Shown here piece by piece: positions 24,386 to 36,488 of a stretch of 64,000 nucleotides of DNA. Source of the DNA: Pseudomonadota bacterium (GTDB lineage: Bacteria; Pseudomonadota; Alphaproteobacteria; Rhizobiales; Xanthobacteraceae); NCBI GenBank assembly GCA_018971625.1, contig JAGXAJ010000007.1, positions 21,962 to 85,961 of the forward strand, given 5' to 3'. The notes beneath the pieces are model-generated. The model was not told the origin of the DNA and did not search any database. It saw only the letters and a list, made by a program, of their open reading frames with translations. Position 1 is the first letter of the stretch; each line of letters begins with the position of its first letter. Made by a program: the position numbers and the translations under genes.

Positions 24386-27202
24386 CTAATTCGATCCCGA
24401 ACGGCCTTCGCGCTTGCGGATCACGCGAGTTCGCCTGCCAGTTGCTGGTGCCTCGTCCCTGGTTTTCGCCTTCAGCACCGCGACCGGCAGATGCCTGAAC
24501 AACTGCGCGAGCGGCGCTTTGCCGGAAAATCCCTCCACCGAATAGCCCGCGAGATCGACAGCGCCGTCAAACTCTTCTGCGCGCGGCCAGGAACGGCCTT
24601 CTTGCGATAACGGCGCGAGCGTTTTCGTTACGACCGCAATCGCGGCGTCACCGCCGTACCCCCGCGCGAACGCAATGATATGGTCGCAGTGCGGACCGGT
24701 AACTTCGAGCGGCTGATAATCGCCATCTGTAAAGACATCGGCAAGTTCAGAGCGAAGCTTCAGCAAATGGCGGGTCCAGGCCAGTTTCAAACGGCCATCG
24801 GGCCACGTCTGCACAAGATGGTCCCAGTCTGGCGTTTCCACTAACGCAAGCGCCTCGGCGCGAGCGGCGAAATCGACCGGCCTGCGGTTATCGGGATCAA
24901 CCAGCGACAGGTCCCAGAACTCGGTGCCCTGATAAAAGTCCGGCACGCCCGGCATCGTCGCTTTCAAGGTGATCTGGCTCAGCGAATTCAGCGCGCCCAG
25001 CAGCGCTATTCGCCGTGCCAGCTTGTCCAGTGACTCGATGAATTCCGCCGAAACCGCGCGATCCAGAATGCGCGCAACGAATGCCTGCACGCCCGCTTCA
25101 TAGGCCTGGTGCGGATTGAGCCAACTGGTTTCCTGCTTGCCCTCGCGCGCCGCCTTCAGCGCATAGGCCTGCATCCGCTCCAGCAAGCTGTGGTCGCGCC
25201 GCTCCAGCGGCCATACGCCGAGCAGGGCCTGATACAGCATATACTCGAAGGTCGCTGACGGCGCGCGCATCTCGCCTTGAAGCGCAAGATGCGGCGCGTT
25301 GAGAACCTTCCAGCGCGCTACCGCGCTTGCCCATTCGCCGGGTATTTCCGCTAGCGCCATCAGGCGCGCACGCGCGTCCTCGCCGCGCTTGGTATCGTGC
25401 GTCGCGGTTGCGGTCATGCCATGCGGCCATTCCCGGATGCGGTCGCGCATCATCCGGTGAAATGCATCTGTGGAAAGCGCATCGGCCCGCGGGTCGCCGC
25501 CGACCTCGTTGAGCGCGAGCAGACGATGGTAGCGATAGAACGCGGTGTCCTCGAGCGACTTCGCCATCACGGGTCCGGTGAACTGCTGAACCTTCAATGC
25601 AAAGCGGCGCACGCGCGGCGCGCTGTGCAGCGATCGGCCGGATGCTAACAGATCCATTGTCAGCGTATCGCGCAGGAAATCGAAGATGCCTTCGTCGGCG
25701 GCAAACCAGTCGGCGCGGGCTCTCTCGATCGTCTGCGAGATCAACGCGCGATCCGCCGCCGTCGGACCGGCCGAGGTGAGGTAAGTGCGATAGACCGGAA
25801 AATGCAGCACATAGAGTTCGAGCGCCTGCCGCAGGCTGTCGGCGGAGTAATCCCGGGTGGAATAGTGGCCGCTGGCGATGCGCGCCAACAGGCGGGTCAG
25901 CACGGTGAATTCGCTGGTCAGGAGCGTCGCCAGCACGCGCCTCTTGGCTTCCTTGAGGACAGGCTCGAGGCGCGGCGGCTGATTGCTGATCTGGCGCCAG
26001 ATCTCATTGAGCGGGCCGAGGCCGTTGCCATCGACCAACGCTCGAGTAATGACGTTGAGCCACTCATAGCCGGTGGTACCCTGGACGCCGCTGAACGATG
26101 CCAGCGGTTCGCCTTCACCCAGAATCTTTTCGATCACCAGATATAGCGGCTTGGCCGCCGATCCCTGCGCTTCGCGGATCAGGCGGCGCAGGCGCTGGAA
26201 ATATTGCGCGGGATCGCGCAAGCCGTCGATGTGATCGAGCCGCAATCCCTGTAGCCTGTCCTCGCCGATCAGTTTTCTGACGAGTCCATGCATTGCGTCG
26301 AAAGTGACGGCGTCCTCGACACGCAATCCTGCGAGCGTGTTAACATCGAAGAAGCGCCGATAGTTGATGTCGCTGGAGGCGAGTCGCCAATGGCCGAGCT
26401 TGTAATGCTGCCGTTCCAGCAGATGATGCAGCGCCGTGACCTGTGCGCTGCGCCCGGGACCTGCGCGATAGGCATCCAACCCGCGCGCAATGATCTCGCC
26501 GCCGCCCGCTGTATCCCTGAGCGCGGCCTTGAAATCAGGTGCTTCGCTGCGGTCGGGATGGTGCAATCCCTTGTAGCGCGACGCGAGATCGAGCAGGGCC
26601 TTGCCAGCCGCCGTTGTCTCGGCGCCGGCTTCCTTGACAATCGCGCGCAGGATTTCGCTGTAGCGTTGCGGCGCGATCGGCAGGCGATGCTCGAAATACC
26701 ACGCCGAAAAACTGCCCTCGACGGGATCGTAGCGTAGTTCGATCTCGCCTTTTTCCAGCGCTTCGCCATAGGACGAACCGATGATCGGCAACAGCACGCC
26801 GCCGCGCGCGCGGTAGGGCAACTGATCCCAGTCGATATCGAACGAAGCCGCATGTGGCGAGGCCTGACCCCATTCCAGCACATCGAGCCACCAGGGATTG
26901 TCTGCGAAATGCACGCCGACATGGTTCGGGACGAAGTCGAGGATCAGACCGAGATCGTGCTGCTTCAGCGTCGTGCTCAGGCGATTGAAGCCGGCGTCGC
27001 CGCCAAGCTCCGGATTGAATTGGGTGTGATCGACGATGTCATAGCCGTGGGTGCTGCCCTTGCGGGCCTTCAGGAACGGCGAGGCATAGACATGGCTGAT
27101 GCCAAGCGACTTCAGGTAGGGAACGACGCTTGCGGCTGCATCGAAGTCGAAATCTGCCGTCAATTGCAGACGATAGGTCGCAACGGGAATGCGGGACGGC
27201 AT
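24386..27202 (-). CDS. treY: Maltooligosyltrehalose synthase TreY
   Basis: Isomerises the reducing-end glucose of a maltooligosaccharide to a trehalose linkage (GH13). The 938 residues start MPSRIPVATYRLQL and show GH13 motifs in order: DFVPNHVGVH, nucleophile aspartate in GLRLDHIDGL, acid/base glutamate in YLVIEKILG, and TATHDTKRGED. Length is normal for a family with large insertions. It is last in the six-gene minus-strand run and starts three bases after treZ, whose product splits off the trehalose that TreY makes. Confidence 0.96.
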   Translation of the reverse strand: MPSRIPVATYRLQLTADFDFDAAASVVPYLKSLGISHVYASPFLKARKGSTHGYDIVDHTQFNPELGGDAGFNRLSTTLKQHDLGLILDFVPNHVGVHFADNPWWLDVLEWGQASPHAASFDIDWDQLPYRARGGVLLPIIGSSYGEALEKGEIELRYDPVEGSFSAWYFEHRLPIAPQRYSEILRAIVKEAGAETTAAGKALLDLASRYKGLHHPDRSEAPDFKAALRDTAGGGEIIARGLDAYRAGPGRSAQVTALHHLLERQHYKLGHWRLASSDINYRRFFDVNTLAGLRVEDAVTFDAMHGLVRKLIGEDRLQGLRLDHIDGLRDPAQYFQRLRRLIREAQGSAAKPLYLVIEKILGEGEPLASFSGVQGTTGYEWLNVITRALVDGNGLGPLNEIWRQISNQPPRLEPVLKEAKRRVLATLLTSEFTVLTRLLARIASGHYSTRDYSADSLRQALELYVLHFPVYRTYLTSAGPTAADRALISQTIERARADWFAADEGIFDFLRDTLTMDLLASGRSLHSAPRVRRFALKVQQFTGPVMAKSLEDTAFYRYHRLLALNEVGGDPRADALSTDAFHRMMRDRIREWPHGMTATATHDTKRGEDARARLMALAEIPGEWASAVARWKVLNAPHLALQGEMRAPSATFEYMLYQALLGVWPLERRDHSLLERMQAYALKAAREGKQETSWLNPHQAYEAGVQAFVARILDRAVSAEFIESLDKLARRIALLGALNSLSQITLKATMPGVPDFYQGTEFWDLSLVDPDNRRPVDFAARAEALALVETPDWDHLVQTWPDGRLKLAWTRHLLKLRSELADVFTDGDYQPLEVTGPHCDHIIAFARGYGGDAAIAVVTKTLAPLSQEGRSWPRAEEFDGAVDLAGYSVEGFSGKAPLAQLFRHLPVAVLKAKTRDEAPATGRRTRVIRKREGRSGSN

Positions 27203-27205
27203 TGT

Positions 27206-28963
27206 CTATCCGATGCGCCAGGATACGGCCCAAGGTGGCATGCTCCCGGTCAACTCGCTGCCCCAGATCAGGGTTCCCTTGGGAGCGGCTGCAAGGGGCG
27301 TGTCCCCGTTCGACAGATTGGCCGTCAGCGAGAGCGTCGACCCATCGCCCAAGCGCCAGTCGGCTGCCAGCAGACCGCTATCCTCCGCATGGGCGCGGCC
27401 GAAGACCGCGCCGGCCAGCCGCGGAATGACCTCCCGTTGCCGGATCGAAAGGAGTTTTTGTACCAGCGCAAGCCGTTCGCGTCCCGGCGATTGCTCGCGC
27501 GACGGCCAGTCCAGCACGGCGGATTGCATGGTCGAGATCTCGAGCGGATCGGGAATTTCGTCACCGTATTTGGCGTAAGCGCCGGCGAATTCCCTGCGCC
27601 GTCCCTCGCGAACGGCCTTGGCGAGATCGCCATGAAAGTCGCAGAAAAACGGAAACGGAGCTTTCGATCCCCATTCCTCACCCATGAACAGCATCGGCAC
27701 CATCGGCGCCAGCAGGGTGATTGTTAGTGCCGCTTCCATGGCGCGGGGATTGGCATTTGCTTCAAGCCTGTCGCCGAGCGCGCGGTTGCCGATCTGGTCA
27801 TGGTTCTGCAGGAAACTGACAAAGGCGAGGGGGGCGAGCTTGCCGCTGGGTTCGCCGCGGGGCTGCCCGTCGCGATGCGCGGAGGCTTCGCCCTGATACA
27901 CAAAGCCGGAGCCGAGGGTGCGAGCGATATCGCGGAGCGGTGAGTGCTGATAGTCGCGGTAATAACCATGGGCTTCGCCCGTCAGCAGCACGTGCCAGGC
28001 GTGATGATAATCGTCGTTCCATTGCGCGCGATATTTCCCACTTGGCGGGTTCTGTCCGGCGTCGAGCAGGTGCGCGGCGTTATCGTCGTTCTCGAGCATC
28101 AGGTGAATGTAGCGGCCGGTTGCGTCGGCGAGCTTGCCGACCGCGCGGCTGAGATCGCCGAGCATCGGGACCTCGCCGGGTTCGGCGATGGCATGCACGG
28201 CATCAAGCCGCAGCCCATCGAAACGATAGTCGCGCAGCCAGTACAGCGCGTTCTCGATGGCGAAGTCGCGGACCTGCCTTACCCGGTAGTCGATCGCGCT
28301 GCCCCACGGCGTCTGCGCATCCGTGAAGAACGAAGGTGCATAGCGGCCGAGATAATTGCCCTCGGGGCCGAAATGATTATAGACGACGTCGAGAAACACC
28401 ATCAGGCCGCGCAGATGGGCTTCATCGATCAGCGTCTTGAGGTCGTCGGGACGGCCATAGGCGCTGTCCGGCGCATACCAAAGCACGCCGTCATAACCCC
28501 AGTTGCGCTGGCCCGCGAAATCCGCCAGCGGCATCAACTCGAGCGCGGTGATGCCGGTTGTCTTGAGATGATCGAGCCGGTCGATCATGGCGCGGTAAGT
28601 GCCGTCTCGCTTGAAGGTGCCGACATGGCTTTCGAGTATCACGGTCTCCGGCCACGGCCGTCCGCGCCAGTTTTCCGAGCGCCAGCGATAGGTGGCGTGG
28701 TCGATCACTTCGCTTGGGCCGGACACGTCTTCCGGTTGAAAGGCCGACGCGGGATCTGGCACGTCGATGTCGTCGTCGATGCGGAATTTGTAGTGCGCGC
28801 CGGCTTTCACGCCGGCAACATCGGCCGAAAACCAGCCGTCATCGCCGCGGCGCAGGGCATACGGTTTGTCCAGCAGAACATCGACGCGCCTGGCCGCGGG
28901 CGCCCACAGCCGAAACGATGCGCCATCCGCTGTCAGCCTGGGACCGAATTGCCGTTCATTCAT
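27206..28963 (-). CDS. treZ: Maltooligosyltrehalose trehalohydrolase TreZ
   Basis: Releases trehalose from maltooligosyltrehalose (GH13). Of 585 residues, about the first 100 form an N-terminal beta domain (RLWAPAARRVDVLL), followed by the barrel with DVVYNHFGPEGNYL, nucleophile in GLRLDAVHAI, glutamate in LMLENDDN and FLQNHDQIGNRALGDRL. It overlaps glgX by four bases and is followed by treY after three bases, so the three are surely co-expressed. Confidence 0.96.
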   Translation of the reverse strand: MNERQFGPRLTADGASFRLWAPAARRVDVLLDKPYALRRGDDGWFSADVAGVKAGAHYKFRIDDDIDVPDPASAFQPEDVSGPSEVIDHATYRWRSENWRGRPWPETVILESHVGTFKRDGTYRAMIDRLDHLKTTGITALELMPLADFAGQRNWGYDGVLWYAPDSAYGRPDDLKTLIDEAHLRGLMVFLDVVYNHFGPEGNYLGRYAPSFFTDAQTPWGSAIDYRVRQVRDFAIENALYWLRDYRFDGLRLDAVHAIAEPGEVPMLGDLSRAVGKLADATGRYIHLMLENDDNAAHLLDAGQNPPSGKYRAQWNDDYHHAWHVLLTGEAHGYYRDYQHSPLRDIARTLGSGFVYQGEASAHRDGQPRGEPSGKLAPLAFVSFLQNHDQIGNRALGDRLEANANPRAMEAALTITLLAPMVPMLFMGEEWGSKAPFPFFCDFHGDLAKAVREGRRREFAGAYAKYGDEIPDPLEISTMQSAVLDWPSREQSPGRERLALVQKLLSIRQREVIPRLAGAVFGRAHAEDSGLLAADWRLGDGSTLSLTANLSNGDTPLAAAPKGTLIWGSELTGSMPPWAVSWRIG

Positions 28964-31032
28964 GCGAAACCCGAAAAGGCGAGCACCGTGCGGGGAGGCG
29001 CCTTCGTTTCGGTGCCCGAGGCAAACTCGGCGGTTCCCTGCACGTTATCGGCGGTGTTCAACACCTGCCGCCAATTTTTATATTCAGGCATTTTCGGCAA
29101 CTGGAATGCGATCTCTTCGGGCGCGGCATTCAACACGATAAAGATCGGCGCGCCGCCGGGCTCCGAAGGTCCCAGCACATATGCAAGGAATCTGCCTTCC
29201 GGGAAATTCCAGTCGGCTTCCGTCATGTCATCCGCCGACGGCGTTAGCCATGATACGCCGTAGGAACCGTCGGCACGTCGCCCGTCGAGCCAACGGTGCG
29301 AGCGGATCTGCGGAAAACGCCGGCGCAGTTCGGTCATGTGACCAACGAAGTCAGTGAGGTCGCTCTCGCTGCCGAGGCGTTCCCATCCAACCCAGCCGAT
29401 TTCGTTATCCTGGCAATAGGCGTTGTTGTTGCCGTGCTGGGTGTTGCCGACTTCGTCGCCCGCCAGAATCAAGGGCAGTCCTTGCGCCAGCAACAGGCAG
29501 GCGAGCTGGTTTTTCCGCAACCGCAGCCGCAGGGCGTTGATCGCGGGATCGTCGGTCGGCCCTTCATGGCCGCAATTATTGCTGTGGTTGTCGCTCGATC
29601 CGTCGCGATTGTCCTCGCCGTTGGCCTCATTGTGCTTTTCGTTGTAGCGAAACAGGTCGGCCAGCGTGAAACCGTCATGCACGGTGACATGATTGATGCT
29701 GGCACGGTGGGCACGGCCGTCATGATTGAACAGGTCGGATGAGCCGGTCATGCGGCTCGATACTTCGCCAATCAGGCTGCCTTCGCCGCTCCAGTAGCGA
29801 CGCAACGCGCTGCGATAGCGATCATTCCATTCCGACCATTGCGAGGGAAACGCGCCGACCTGGTAGCCGCCGAGACCCAGATCCCAGGGCTCCGCCACCA
29901 GCTTGACGGCCGCGAGCACCGGGTCTTGCCGGATCGCGGTGAGAAACGCGCTGTTGCGGTCGAAACCGTTCGGACCGCGCGCCAGCGTAGTGGCGAGATC
30001 GAAGCGGAAGCCGTCGACGTGGCAAACCTCTACCCAATAGCGCAGTGAATCCATCACCATCTGCAGCACACGGGGATGGCCGAGATTGAGCGAACTGCCA
30101 CATCCCGTGAAGTCGTCGTAATAGCGCGGATTGTCCGGCTTCAGCCAGTAATAGGAAGCGTTGTCGATGCCGCGGAACGACAGCGTCGGGCCCATATGAT
30201 TGCCTTCTGCGGTGTGGTTGTAAACGACGTCGAGCATCACCTCGATGCCGGCGTCGTGCAGCCGCGCCACCGTGGTGCGGAAGGCGTCCAGCGGATTGTC
30301 CGGGGAGTAGCGCGGCTCTGGTGCAAAAAACGACAGGGTGTTGTAGCCCCAGTAATTCGCCAGCTTCCTTTCCACCAGTATCCGGTCGTCGACGAAGCCG
30401 TGAATCGGCAGCAACTCGATGGTGGTGACCCCGAGGTGCTTGAGATGGTCGATCATCGCGGGCGACGAGAGGCCGCCATAGGTGCCGCGCAAATTGTGTG
30501 GTACGTCGCCGCGTTTCTGTGTCAGGCCCTTGACGTGCGCCTCATAGATGATGGTGTCTTCCCACCGGATCTGCGGGCGGATCTCGCGGCGGCCCCAATT
30601 GAAGGTCTCGTCGACCACGACGGCCTTGGGTATGCCGCGGGCATTGTCGCGCCGGTCGAACGACAGGTCCTCGCGCGCGCTACCGGTGCGATAGGCAAAA
30701 TGGGCGTCGCTCCACACCAGCCGCCCGGCGAGCCGTCTCGCATAGGGATCGAGCAGCAGTTTGTTGGCGTTGAATCTGTGGCCGTGCTCGGGCTCGTAGG
30801 GGCCATGAACGCGATAGCCATAGAGCTGTCCGGGGGAAACGTCGTTCAGATAGCAATGCCATACGTCCTCGCTGCGTTCAGGCAGCTCGATGCGTTCCAG
30901 TTCGCGGCGGCCCTGGCTGTCGAACAGGCACAGTTCGACCTTGCGCGCATTGGCGGAAAACAGCGCGAAATTGGTCCCCCTGCCGTCCCAGCTTGCACCG
31001 AGGCGGTAGGGTGTTCCGGCGGATAATCGCAT
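28960..31032 (-). CDS. glgX: Glycogen debranching enzyme GlgX
   Basis: Hydrolyses alpha-1,6 branch points in glycogen-type glucan (GH13, isoamylase type). Its 690 residues begin with a CBM48-like domain (LGASWDGRGTNFALFSANA) and continue with DVVYNHTAEGNHMGPT, nucleophile in GFRFDLATTLAR, glutamate in LVAEPWDLG and NHVTVHDGFTLADL. It provides linear chains for TreY and MalQ. It lies three bases after glgB and overlaps treZ by four bases. Confidence 0.95.
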   Translation of the reverse strand: MRLSAGTPYRLGASWDGRGTNFALFSANARKVELCLFDSQGRRELERIELPERSEDVWHCYLNDVSPGQLYGYRVHGPYEPEHGHRFNANKLLLDPYARRLAGRLVWSDAHFAYRTGSAREDLSFDRRDNARGIPKAVVVDETFNWGRREIRPQIRWEDTIIYEAHVKGLTQKRGDVPHNLRGTYGGLSSPAMIDHLKHLGVTTIELLPIHGFVDDRILVERKLANYWGYNTLSFFAPEPRYSPDNPLDAFRTTVARLHDAGIEVMLDVVYNHTAEGNHMGPTLSFRGIDNASYYWLKPDNPRYYDDFTGCGSSLNLGHPRVLQMVMDSLRYWVEVCHVDGFRFDLATTLARGPNGFDRNSAFLTAIRQDPVLAAVKLVAEPWDLGLGGYQVGAFPSQWSEWNDRYRSALRRYWSGEGSLIGEVSSRMTGSSDLFNHDGRAHRASINHVTVHDGFTLADLFRYNEKHNEANGEDNRDGSSDNHSNNCGHEGPTDDPAINALRLRLRKNQLACLLLAQGLPLILAGDEVGNTQHGNNNAYCQDNEIGWVGWERLGSESDLTDFVGHMTELRRRFPQIRSHRWLDGRRADGSYGVSWLTPSADDMTEADWNFPEGRFLAYVLGPSEPGGAPIFIVLNAAPEEIAFQLPKMPEYKNWRQVLNTADNVQGTAEFASGTETKAPPRTVLAFSGFA

Positions 31033-31035
31033 GCG

Positions 31036-33183
31036 TCAGCTTTCCGGTACGAGAAATATCGCAGCCAAGGGCGGAATAGTCAGATTGAGTTCGGGCACGA
31101 GACCTTCCAGGGTGTGGACCTCGCCGACGTTTCCGACATTGCTGCCGCCATAATGCGCGGAATCCGAATTGAATACCTCGTGCCACTTGCCGGCGAATGG
31201 CACCCGGACTCGATAGTCGTGATAGACGTTAGGTGAAAAATTCACCACCACAAGGCAACGCGCCCGGGCATCACTGCCTTTGCGGATCCAGGCAAACACG
31301 TTGCCATTCGCATCCTCGGTAATGATCCATTCAAAGCCGGCTTGATCGCAATCCATCTCGTGCAGCGCCGGCAGCGCCCGGTACAGCCGGTTGAGGTCGC
31401 GGATCAGGCTGTGGATGCCGGCGTGATTCTGCTGGTCGAGCAGATGCCAGTCGAGCGAACGGTCGTGGCTCCATTCCTGCTCCTGGCCAAATTCGCAGCC
31501 CATGAACATCAGTTTCTTGCCGGGATGAGCGAACATGAAACTGTAGTAGGCGCGCAGATTGGCAAAGCGTTGCCATTGGTCGCCGGGCATCCGGCCAAGG
31601 ATCGATCGCTTGCCGTGTACGACTTCATCATGCGACAGCGGCAGGATGAAATTCTCCGAGAACGCGTAGTGCAGCCCGAACAGCACGTCGCCATGGTGGT
31701 ATTTCCGGTGGATCGGATCCTTGCTGATGTAATTCAGCGTGTCGTGCATCCAGCCCATATTCCATTTGTAGCCGAAGCCAAGCCCGCCATATTCGACCGG
31801 GCGCGACACTTGCGGCCAGGCGGTTGATTCCTCCGCGGCCGTGGTAGCGTGCGGGAAGCGGGCGAATACTTCGGTATTGAAGCGGCGCAGGAAGTTGATG
31901 GCTTCGAGATTTTCCCGGCCGCCATATTGGTTCGGAATCCATCCCCCCGCGGGCCGGCTGTAATCGAGGTACAGCATTGAGGCAACCGCATCGACCCGCA
32001 GGCCATCGATCGCATAACGCTCGAGCCAGAACAGCGCGTTCGACACCAGGAAATTCGTGACTTCGGTGCGGCCGTAATTGTAGATCAGCGTGCCCCAATC
32101 GAGATGACGGCCTTGCAGGGGGTTAGCGTGCTCGTATAGCGCCGTGCCGTCGAAATGGCCGAGGGCGTGTGGATCGTCCGGAAAATGCCCGGGCACCCAG
32201 TCGAGCAGCACGCCCAGGCCTTCGCGATGGCAGGCATCGACCAGCGCGGCGAAATCCTCCGGCGGTCCGAATCGGCTGGTCGGCGCGTAGAGGCCGGTCG
32301 GTTGATAGCCCCATGAGCCGTCGAACGGATGCTCGTTGATCGGCAGAAACTCGACATGGGTAAAGCCGAGATCGCGAACGTAGCGGGGAAGCTGCTCGGC
32401 CAGATCGCGGTAACTCAACCATTCGTTATGGCCCTTGCGCCGCCACGAGCCGAGATGCACCTCGTAGATCGACATCGGCGCGCTGCGCGCGTTGACGTCC
32501 GGTGGCGCCGGCCGCGGATGCGGCAATCTGGTCTCGTCGAGGACGATCGATGCGGTACTTGGGCGCATTTCGGCGGCAAAGGCCATCGGATCGGACTTCA
32601 AGGGCAGATGCTGGCCCTGCGGTCCCACGATATCGAACTTGTATCGATCTCCCGGCGCGGCGCGGGGGATGAACAGTTCCCAATAGCCGATGCCGCGGAC
32701 CCGCATCGGATGGCGTCGCTCATTCCAGAAGTTGAAATCGCCGACCACGCTGACCCGCCGGGCATTGGGTGCGAGCACCACGAAGGCCACGCCCTCGACG
32801 CCGTCGAGCGTCATCGGATGCGCCCCGAGCTTGTCGTAGAGCCGCTGATGGGTGCCCTCGCCGAGCAAATAGAGATCGAAATCGGTCAGGACGGGCGGAA
32901 AGCGGTAGGGATCATCGAGATCGACCACCTTGTCGCCGAAGCGAGCCCGCAACTGATAGCGTTTCGAACCGTTCGGCAACGCGCCGGCAAACAGGCCGGC
33001 GTCGTGAATGCGCGCAAGCGGTGCGGTTTCGCCGTGTTCGCCGATCGCCTCGACATTGGAGGCGTCCGGCAGGAACGCACGCACGACGTTCCGGTTGCCC
33101 TCGGCATGCAGCCCGAGATAGTGGAACGGGTCGGAATGCCGGCCCTCGATGATCGCATAGGCCTCGGGGGGTAATTTGCTCAT
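31036..33183 (-). CDS. glgB: 1,4-alpha-glucan branching enzyme GlgB
   Basis: Introduces alpha-1,6 branches into linear glucan (GH13). It has 715 residues: an N-terminal domain, CBM48 (about 110-200, [19 protein letters not shown]), then the barrel with [17 protein letters not shown], nucleophile in [17 protein letters not shown], glutamate in AEESTAWP and [13 protein letters not shown]. Length is normal. It overlaps the treS fusion gene by four bases. With GlgE upstream it would build branched glucan from maltose-1-phosphate without ADP-glucose. Confidence 0.97.
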   Translation of the reverse strand: MSKLPPEAYAIIEGRHSDPFHYLGLHAEGNRNVVRAFLPDASNVEAIGEHGETAPLARIHDAGLFAGALPNGSKRYQLRARFGDKVVDLDDPYRFPPVLTDFDLYLLGEGTHQRLYDKLGAHPMTLDGVEGVAFVVLAPNARRVSVVGDFNFWNERRHPMRVRGIGYWELFIPRAAPGDRYKFDIVGPQGQHLPLKSDPMAFAAEMRPSTASIVLDETRLPHPRPAPPDVNARSAPMSIYEVHLGSWRRKGHNEWLSYRDLAEQLPRYVRDLGFTHVEFLPINEHPFDGSWGYQPTGLYAPTSRFGPPEDFAALVDACHREGLGVLLDWVPGHFPDDPHALGHFDGTALYEHANPLQGRHLDWGTLIYNYGRTEVTNFLVSNALFWLERYAIDGLRVDAVASMLYLDYSRPAGGWIPNQYGGRENLEAINFLRRFNTEVFARFPHATTAAEESTAWPQVSRPVEYGGLGFGYKWNMGWMHDTLNYISKDPIHRKYHHGDVLFGLHYAFSENFILPLSHDEVVHGKRSILGRMPGDQWQRFANLRAYYSFMFAHPGKKLMFMGCEFGQEQEWSHDRSLDWHLLDQQNHAGIHSLIRDLNRLYRALPALHEMDCDQAGFEWIITEDANGNVFAWIRKGSDARARCLVVVNFSPNVYHDYRVRVPFAGKWHEVFNSDSAHYGGSNVGNVGEVHTLEGLVPELNLTIPPLAAIFLVPES

Positions 33184-36100
33184 GGCGCCTCATTGTGGTG
33201 AGACAAGATTCGAAGCACGCCGGTCAGCGGAACGCGCAGCCACTCGGGTCGATGAGCCAGTTCGTATTCGATCTCGTAAAACGCCTTTTCGATCAGGAAG
33301 AAGTCCAGCAGCCGTTCGGCGGCTCGCCGGTCGGCCGGCCACAGCCGCGGATGCGTCATGGTCTCGCGATAGGCGGCGAGGAAGGTCGCTGTGGCGCGAT
33401 CGCGCCAGTCCGCCAGCGCGGCCGCAAGTTTGCCGTGCTCGTCGGGAGATATTTTGAGCGCGCGATCGAGTGCTGCGGTGGCTGAATAGTCGATCGAGCG
33501 CACCAGGCCCGCAACGTCGCGCGCCGCCGGCCCCTTGCGGCGGCGTTCGCTGTGCGGACGGCGAGGCTCGCCCTCGAAATCGATGATGAAGATGTCGTCC
33601 TTGACGATCAGCATCTGGCCAAGATGGAAATCGCCGTGGTGACGGATATTCAGGTTATCGACATCAGACGAAACCAGTTCGCTCAGGCGATTGCGCAAAG
33701 TGGGACGCAGGCCGAGTAACTGGTCGATCAGCTGGCGGTCCATTTCCCGGAACGCGTCACGGCGCTGTCTGACAGTATCGAACACCCGATCGGCGCGGAT
33801 CATCGTCTCTTCGATCCAGCGCTCGACATCCTCCGGCCGGGTCGGTTCGGGCGCGAAATCGACCAGCGCGTCGGTGCTGGCGAGCGCAAGATGCATCTCG
33901 GCGGCGCGCCTGCCGGTTTGGGCCATGTAACGCAGATAGGGCACCTGCTCGTCGCTGCGGCCGGGATGTTCGCTCGTTGCGAGCAAGCGCTGTTCCTCGA
34001 CGAAGCGATCGAGATAGGCCGAAGTCACGGTCCAGCCGTCGCCCTGATTCTCAACAAAGGTGTGAACGATCGCGATCGCGCTGGTCTGGTTACCCTCGAT
34101 CAGTTCCACGCTGCCGAGCAGCGCGGGCGTATTGGCAAAACCGGCGACCTCGGTGAGGAAACGGCCCATCTCGATCTCGGGATTGATGCCGGCTTCGAGC
34201 TTTCGATAGAGCTTGACCACATAGTCGCTGTCCACCAGCGCGGTACTGTTGGATTGCTCGGTCTCGACCGCGCGGATGCGTTCGGGCTGCCGGATCGGCC
34301 TGTCGGAGAATTTGCTGGTCGGCGTGAATTTCAGCCGCAGCTCGCCTTCCTCGACAATCAGGGATTCGCGCAAATTGCGCAGCAACAAGGCGATGAAGAT
34401 CTCACCGCTCGCGACATCGAGCAGCGTACCTTCGCGCGCGCCCTGGCGAACGGCGGCGAAGGCGTTGGGATTGTAACGCTCGCGGTCGAACCGCAACCAT
34501 TCGATCTGCATCGGAAGCACATAGCGCGTTGTCACGCCACGCTGGGTGACTTCGAAAAAGGCGAGCCACGGCCGGTTGTCGCCGATGTCGCAGAATGGAA
34601 TAGCCGACGTCAACGTCGGCTGGATCGCCTTCGGTATGCGCTCCGGATACCAGCGCGTGCGTGCCAGATGTCCCGGCAGCACGTCGCGTTCGAATACGCC
34701 CCGGGTCCGCGCCAGCGATACCCAGGTCGAGCCCAGCGGCACCACCAGCGTTTCGAATTCGGGCACTGCCGACCGCTTGGCAGGCTGCGATTTATCGGGC
34801 TGCTGGAGTTGAAACCAGTAGAAGCCATAGGGCGCCAGCGTGATCATATAGGGCAGTTCGCCGATCGCCGGGAAACAGGTGCGGCCGAGCATCTCGAGCG
34901 GGACACGTTCCTTCCAGGCCGAAAGATCGAGTTCGGTGGCTTGTGCAGAGCGCGACAAATTGGCGACGCAGAGGATCGCTTCCTCGCCATATTGCCGGAC
35001 GTAAGCCAGCACCGAGCGATTGAGCGGGCGGATGAAGGTCATGGTGCCGCGGCCGAACGCCAGCGTCGATTTGCGCACCGAGATCAGCTTCTTGGTAGCG
35101 CTCAACAGCGACGACAGGCTGCGCGACTGTGCCTCGACATTGACGGATTCATAGCCATAGACCGGGTCCATGATGGTCGGGGCATAGAGCCTGGCTGGAT
35201 CGGCGCGGGAGAATCCGCCATTGCGGTCGGGCGTCCATTGCATCGGCGTGCGGACGCCGTTGCGGTCACCGAGATAGATGTTATCGCCCATCCCGATCTC
35301 GTCGCCGTAATAGATGATCGGCGTGCCCGGGAACGACAGCAATAACGAGTTCATCAGCTCGATCTTGCGCCGGTCATTGTCCATCAGCGGCGCAAGCCGG
35401 CGACGGATGCCGACATTGATGCGGGCACGGGGATCGTTGGCGTAGGTCGACCACAGATAATCGCGCTCGACGTCGGTGACCATTTCCAGCGTGAGTTCGT
35501 CGTGGTTGCGCAGGAACAGCGCCCATTGGCAACTGCTCGGGATATCGGGTGTCTGCCGCAGGATGTCGGTGATCGGAAAGCGGTCCTCCTGCGCGATCGC
35601 CATATAAATCCGCGGCATCAGCGGAAAATGATAGGCCATCTGGCATTCGTCGCCGCGGCCGAAATATTCCTGCACGTCCTCAGGCCATTGATTGGCCTCT
35701 GCCAGAAGCACCTTGCCTTTGGAATAGGCGTCGAGTTCGGCACGCAGCTTCTTGATGATGGCGTGGGTTTCCGGCAGGTTCTCGTTATTGGTGCCGTCGC
35801 GCTCGCAAAGGTAGGGAATGGCGTCGAGCCGGAAGCCGTCGACGCCGGTGTCGAGCCAGCGCTTCATCACCTGAATGATGGCGCTGACCACGCGCGGATT
35901 GTCGAAATTCAGGTCGGGTTGGTGCGAGAAGAAGCGATGCCAGTAGAACTGGCCGGCTTCCGGATCCCAGGTCCAGTTCGACTTCTCGGTATCGGTGAAG
36001 ATGATCCGCGTGCCCTGGTATTTCTGATCGGTATCGCTCCACACATACCAGTTGCGCGCGCTCGATTTCGGATCGCTGCGGCGAGCGCGCTTGAACCAGT

Positions 36101-36476
36101 CGTGCTGGTCGGAAGTATGGTTGATCACGAGTTCGGTGATGACCTTGAGGCCCCGGCGCTTGGCTTCGACGATGAATCGCCGGAAATCCTTCATGGTGCC
36201 GAAATCGGAATTGATGTCGCCATAGTCGGCGATGTCATAGCCGTCGTCGCGGCCGGGCGACGGATAGAACGGCAGCAGCCACAACGCGGTGACGCCGAGG
36301 TCCTGCAGATAGCCGAGCTTTTCGGTCAGCCCGGCGAAATCGCCGATACCGTCATTATTGCTGTCGGCAAAGGCCTTGACGTGGAGCTGATAGATGATGG
36401 CGTCCTTGTACCACAGCTCGTCCACGGTCTCGGTGGCCGGCTGCTCCTTCGCATCGATGGAGGACATCACATTCAT
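33180..36476 (-). CDS. treS: Trehalose synthase fused to maltokinase (TreS-Mak)
   Basis: A bifunctional protein of 1098 residues. About residues 1-560 are TreS (GH13), which interconverts trehalose and maltose; nucleophile Asp218 in [10 protein letters not shown], Glu260 in LLAEANQWP and Asp326 in [12 protein letters not shown]. About residues 590-1098 are maltokinase, which phosphorylates maltose; kinase motifs [11 protein letters not shown] and [11 protein letters not shown] are clear. The fusion channels trehalose to maltose-1-phosphate, the substrate of GlgE encoded 12 bases upstream. Such fusions are known; in mycobacteria the two proteins are separate but form a complex. Confidence 0.97.
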   Translation of the reverse strand: MNVMSSIDAKEQPATETVDELWYKDAIIYQLHVKAFADSNNDGIGDFAGLTEKLGYLQDLGVTALWLLPFYPSPGRDDGYDIADYGDINSDFGTMKDFRRFIVEAKRRGLKVITELVINHTSDQHDWFKRARRSDPKSSARNWYVWSDTDQKYQGTRIIFTDTEKSNWTWDPEAGQFYWHRFFSHQPDLNFDNPRVVSAIIQVMKRWLDTGVDGFRLDAIPYLCERDGTNNENLPETHAIIKKLRAELDAYSKGKVLLAEANQWPEDVQEYFGRGDECQMAYHFPLMPRIYMAIAQEDRFPITDILRQTPDIPSSCQWALFLRNHDELTLEMVTDVERDYLWSTYANDPRARINVGIRRRLAPLMDNDRRKIELMNSLLLSFPGTPIIYYGDEIGMGDNIYLGDRNGVRTPMQWTPDRNGGFSRADPARLYAPTIMDPVYGYESVNVEAQSRSLSSLLSATKKLISVRKSTLAFGRGTMTFIRPLNRSVLAYVRQYGEEAILCVANLSRSAQATELDLSAWKERVPLEMLGRTCFPAIGELPYMITLAPYGFYWFQLQQPDKSQPAKRSAVPEFETLVVPLGSTWVSLARTRGVFERDVLPGHLARTRWYPERIPKAIQPTLTSAIPFCDIGDNRPWLAFFEVTQRGVTTRYVLPMQIEWLRFDRERYNPNAFAAVRQGAREGTLLDVASGEIFIALLLRNLRESLIVEEGELRLKFTPTSKFSDRPIRQPERIRAVETEQSNSTALVDSDYVVKLYRKLEAGINPEIEMGRFLTEVAGFANTPALLGSVELIEGNQTSAIAIVHTFVENQGDGWTVTSAYLDRFVEEQRLLATSEHPGRSDEQVPYLRYMAQTGRRAAEMHLALASTDALVDFAPEPTRPEDVERWIEETMIRADRVFDTVRQRRDAFREMDRQLIDQLLGLRPTLRNRLSELVSSDVDNLNIRHHGDFHLGQMLIVKDDIFIIDFEGEPRRPHSERRRKGPAARDVAGLVRSIDYSATAALDRALKISPDEHGKLAAALADWRDRATATFLAAYRETMTHPRLWPADRRAAERLLDFFLIEKAFYEIEYELAHRPEWLRVPLTGVLRILSHHNEAP

Positions 36477-36488
36477 GGCGCGGTCCTT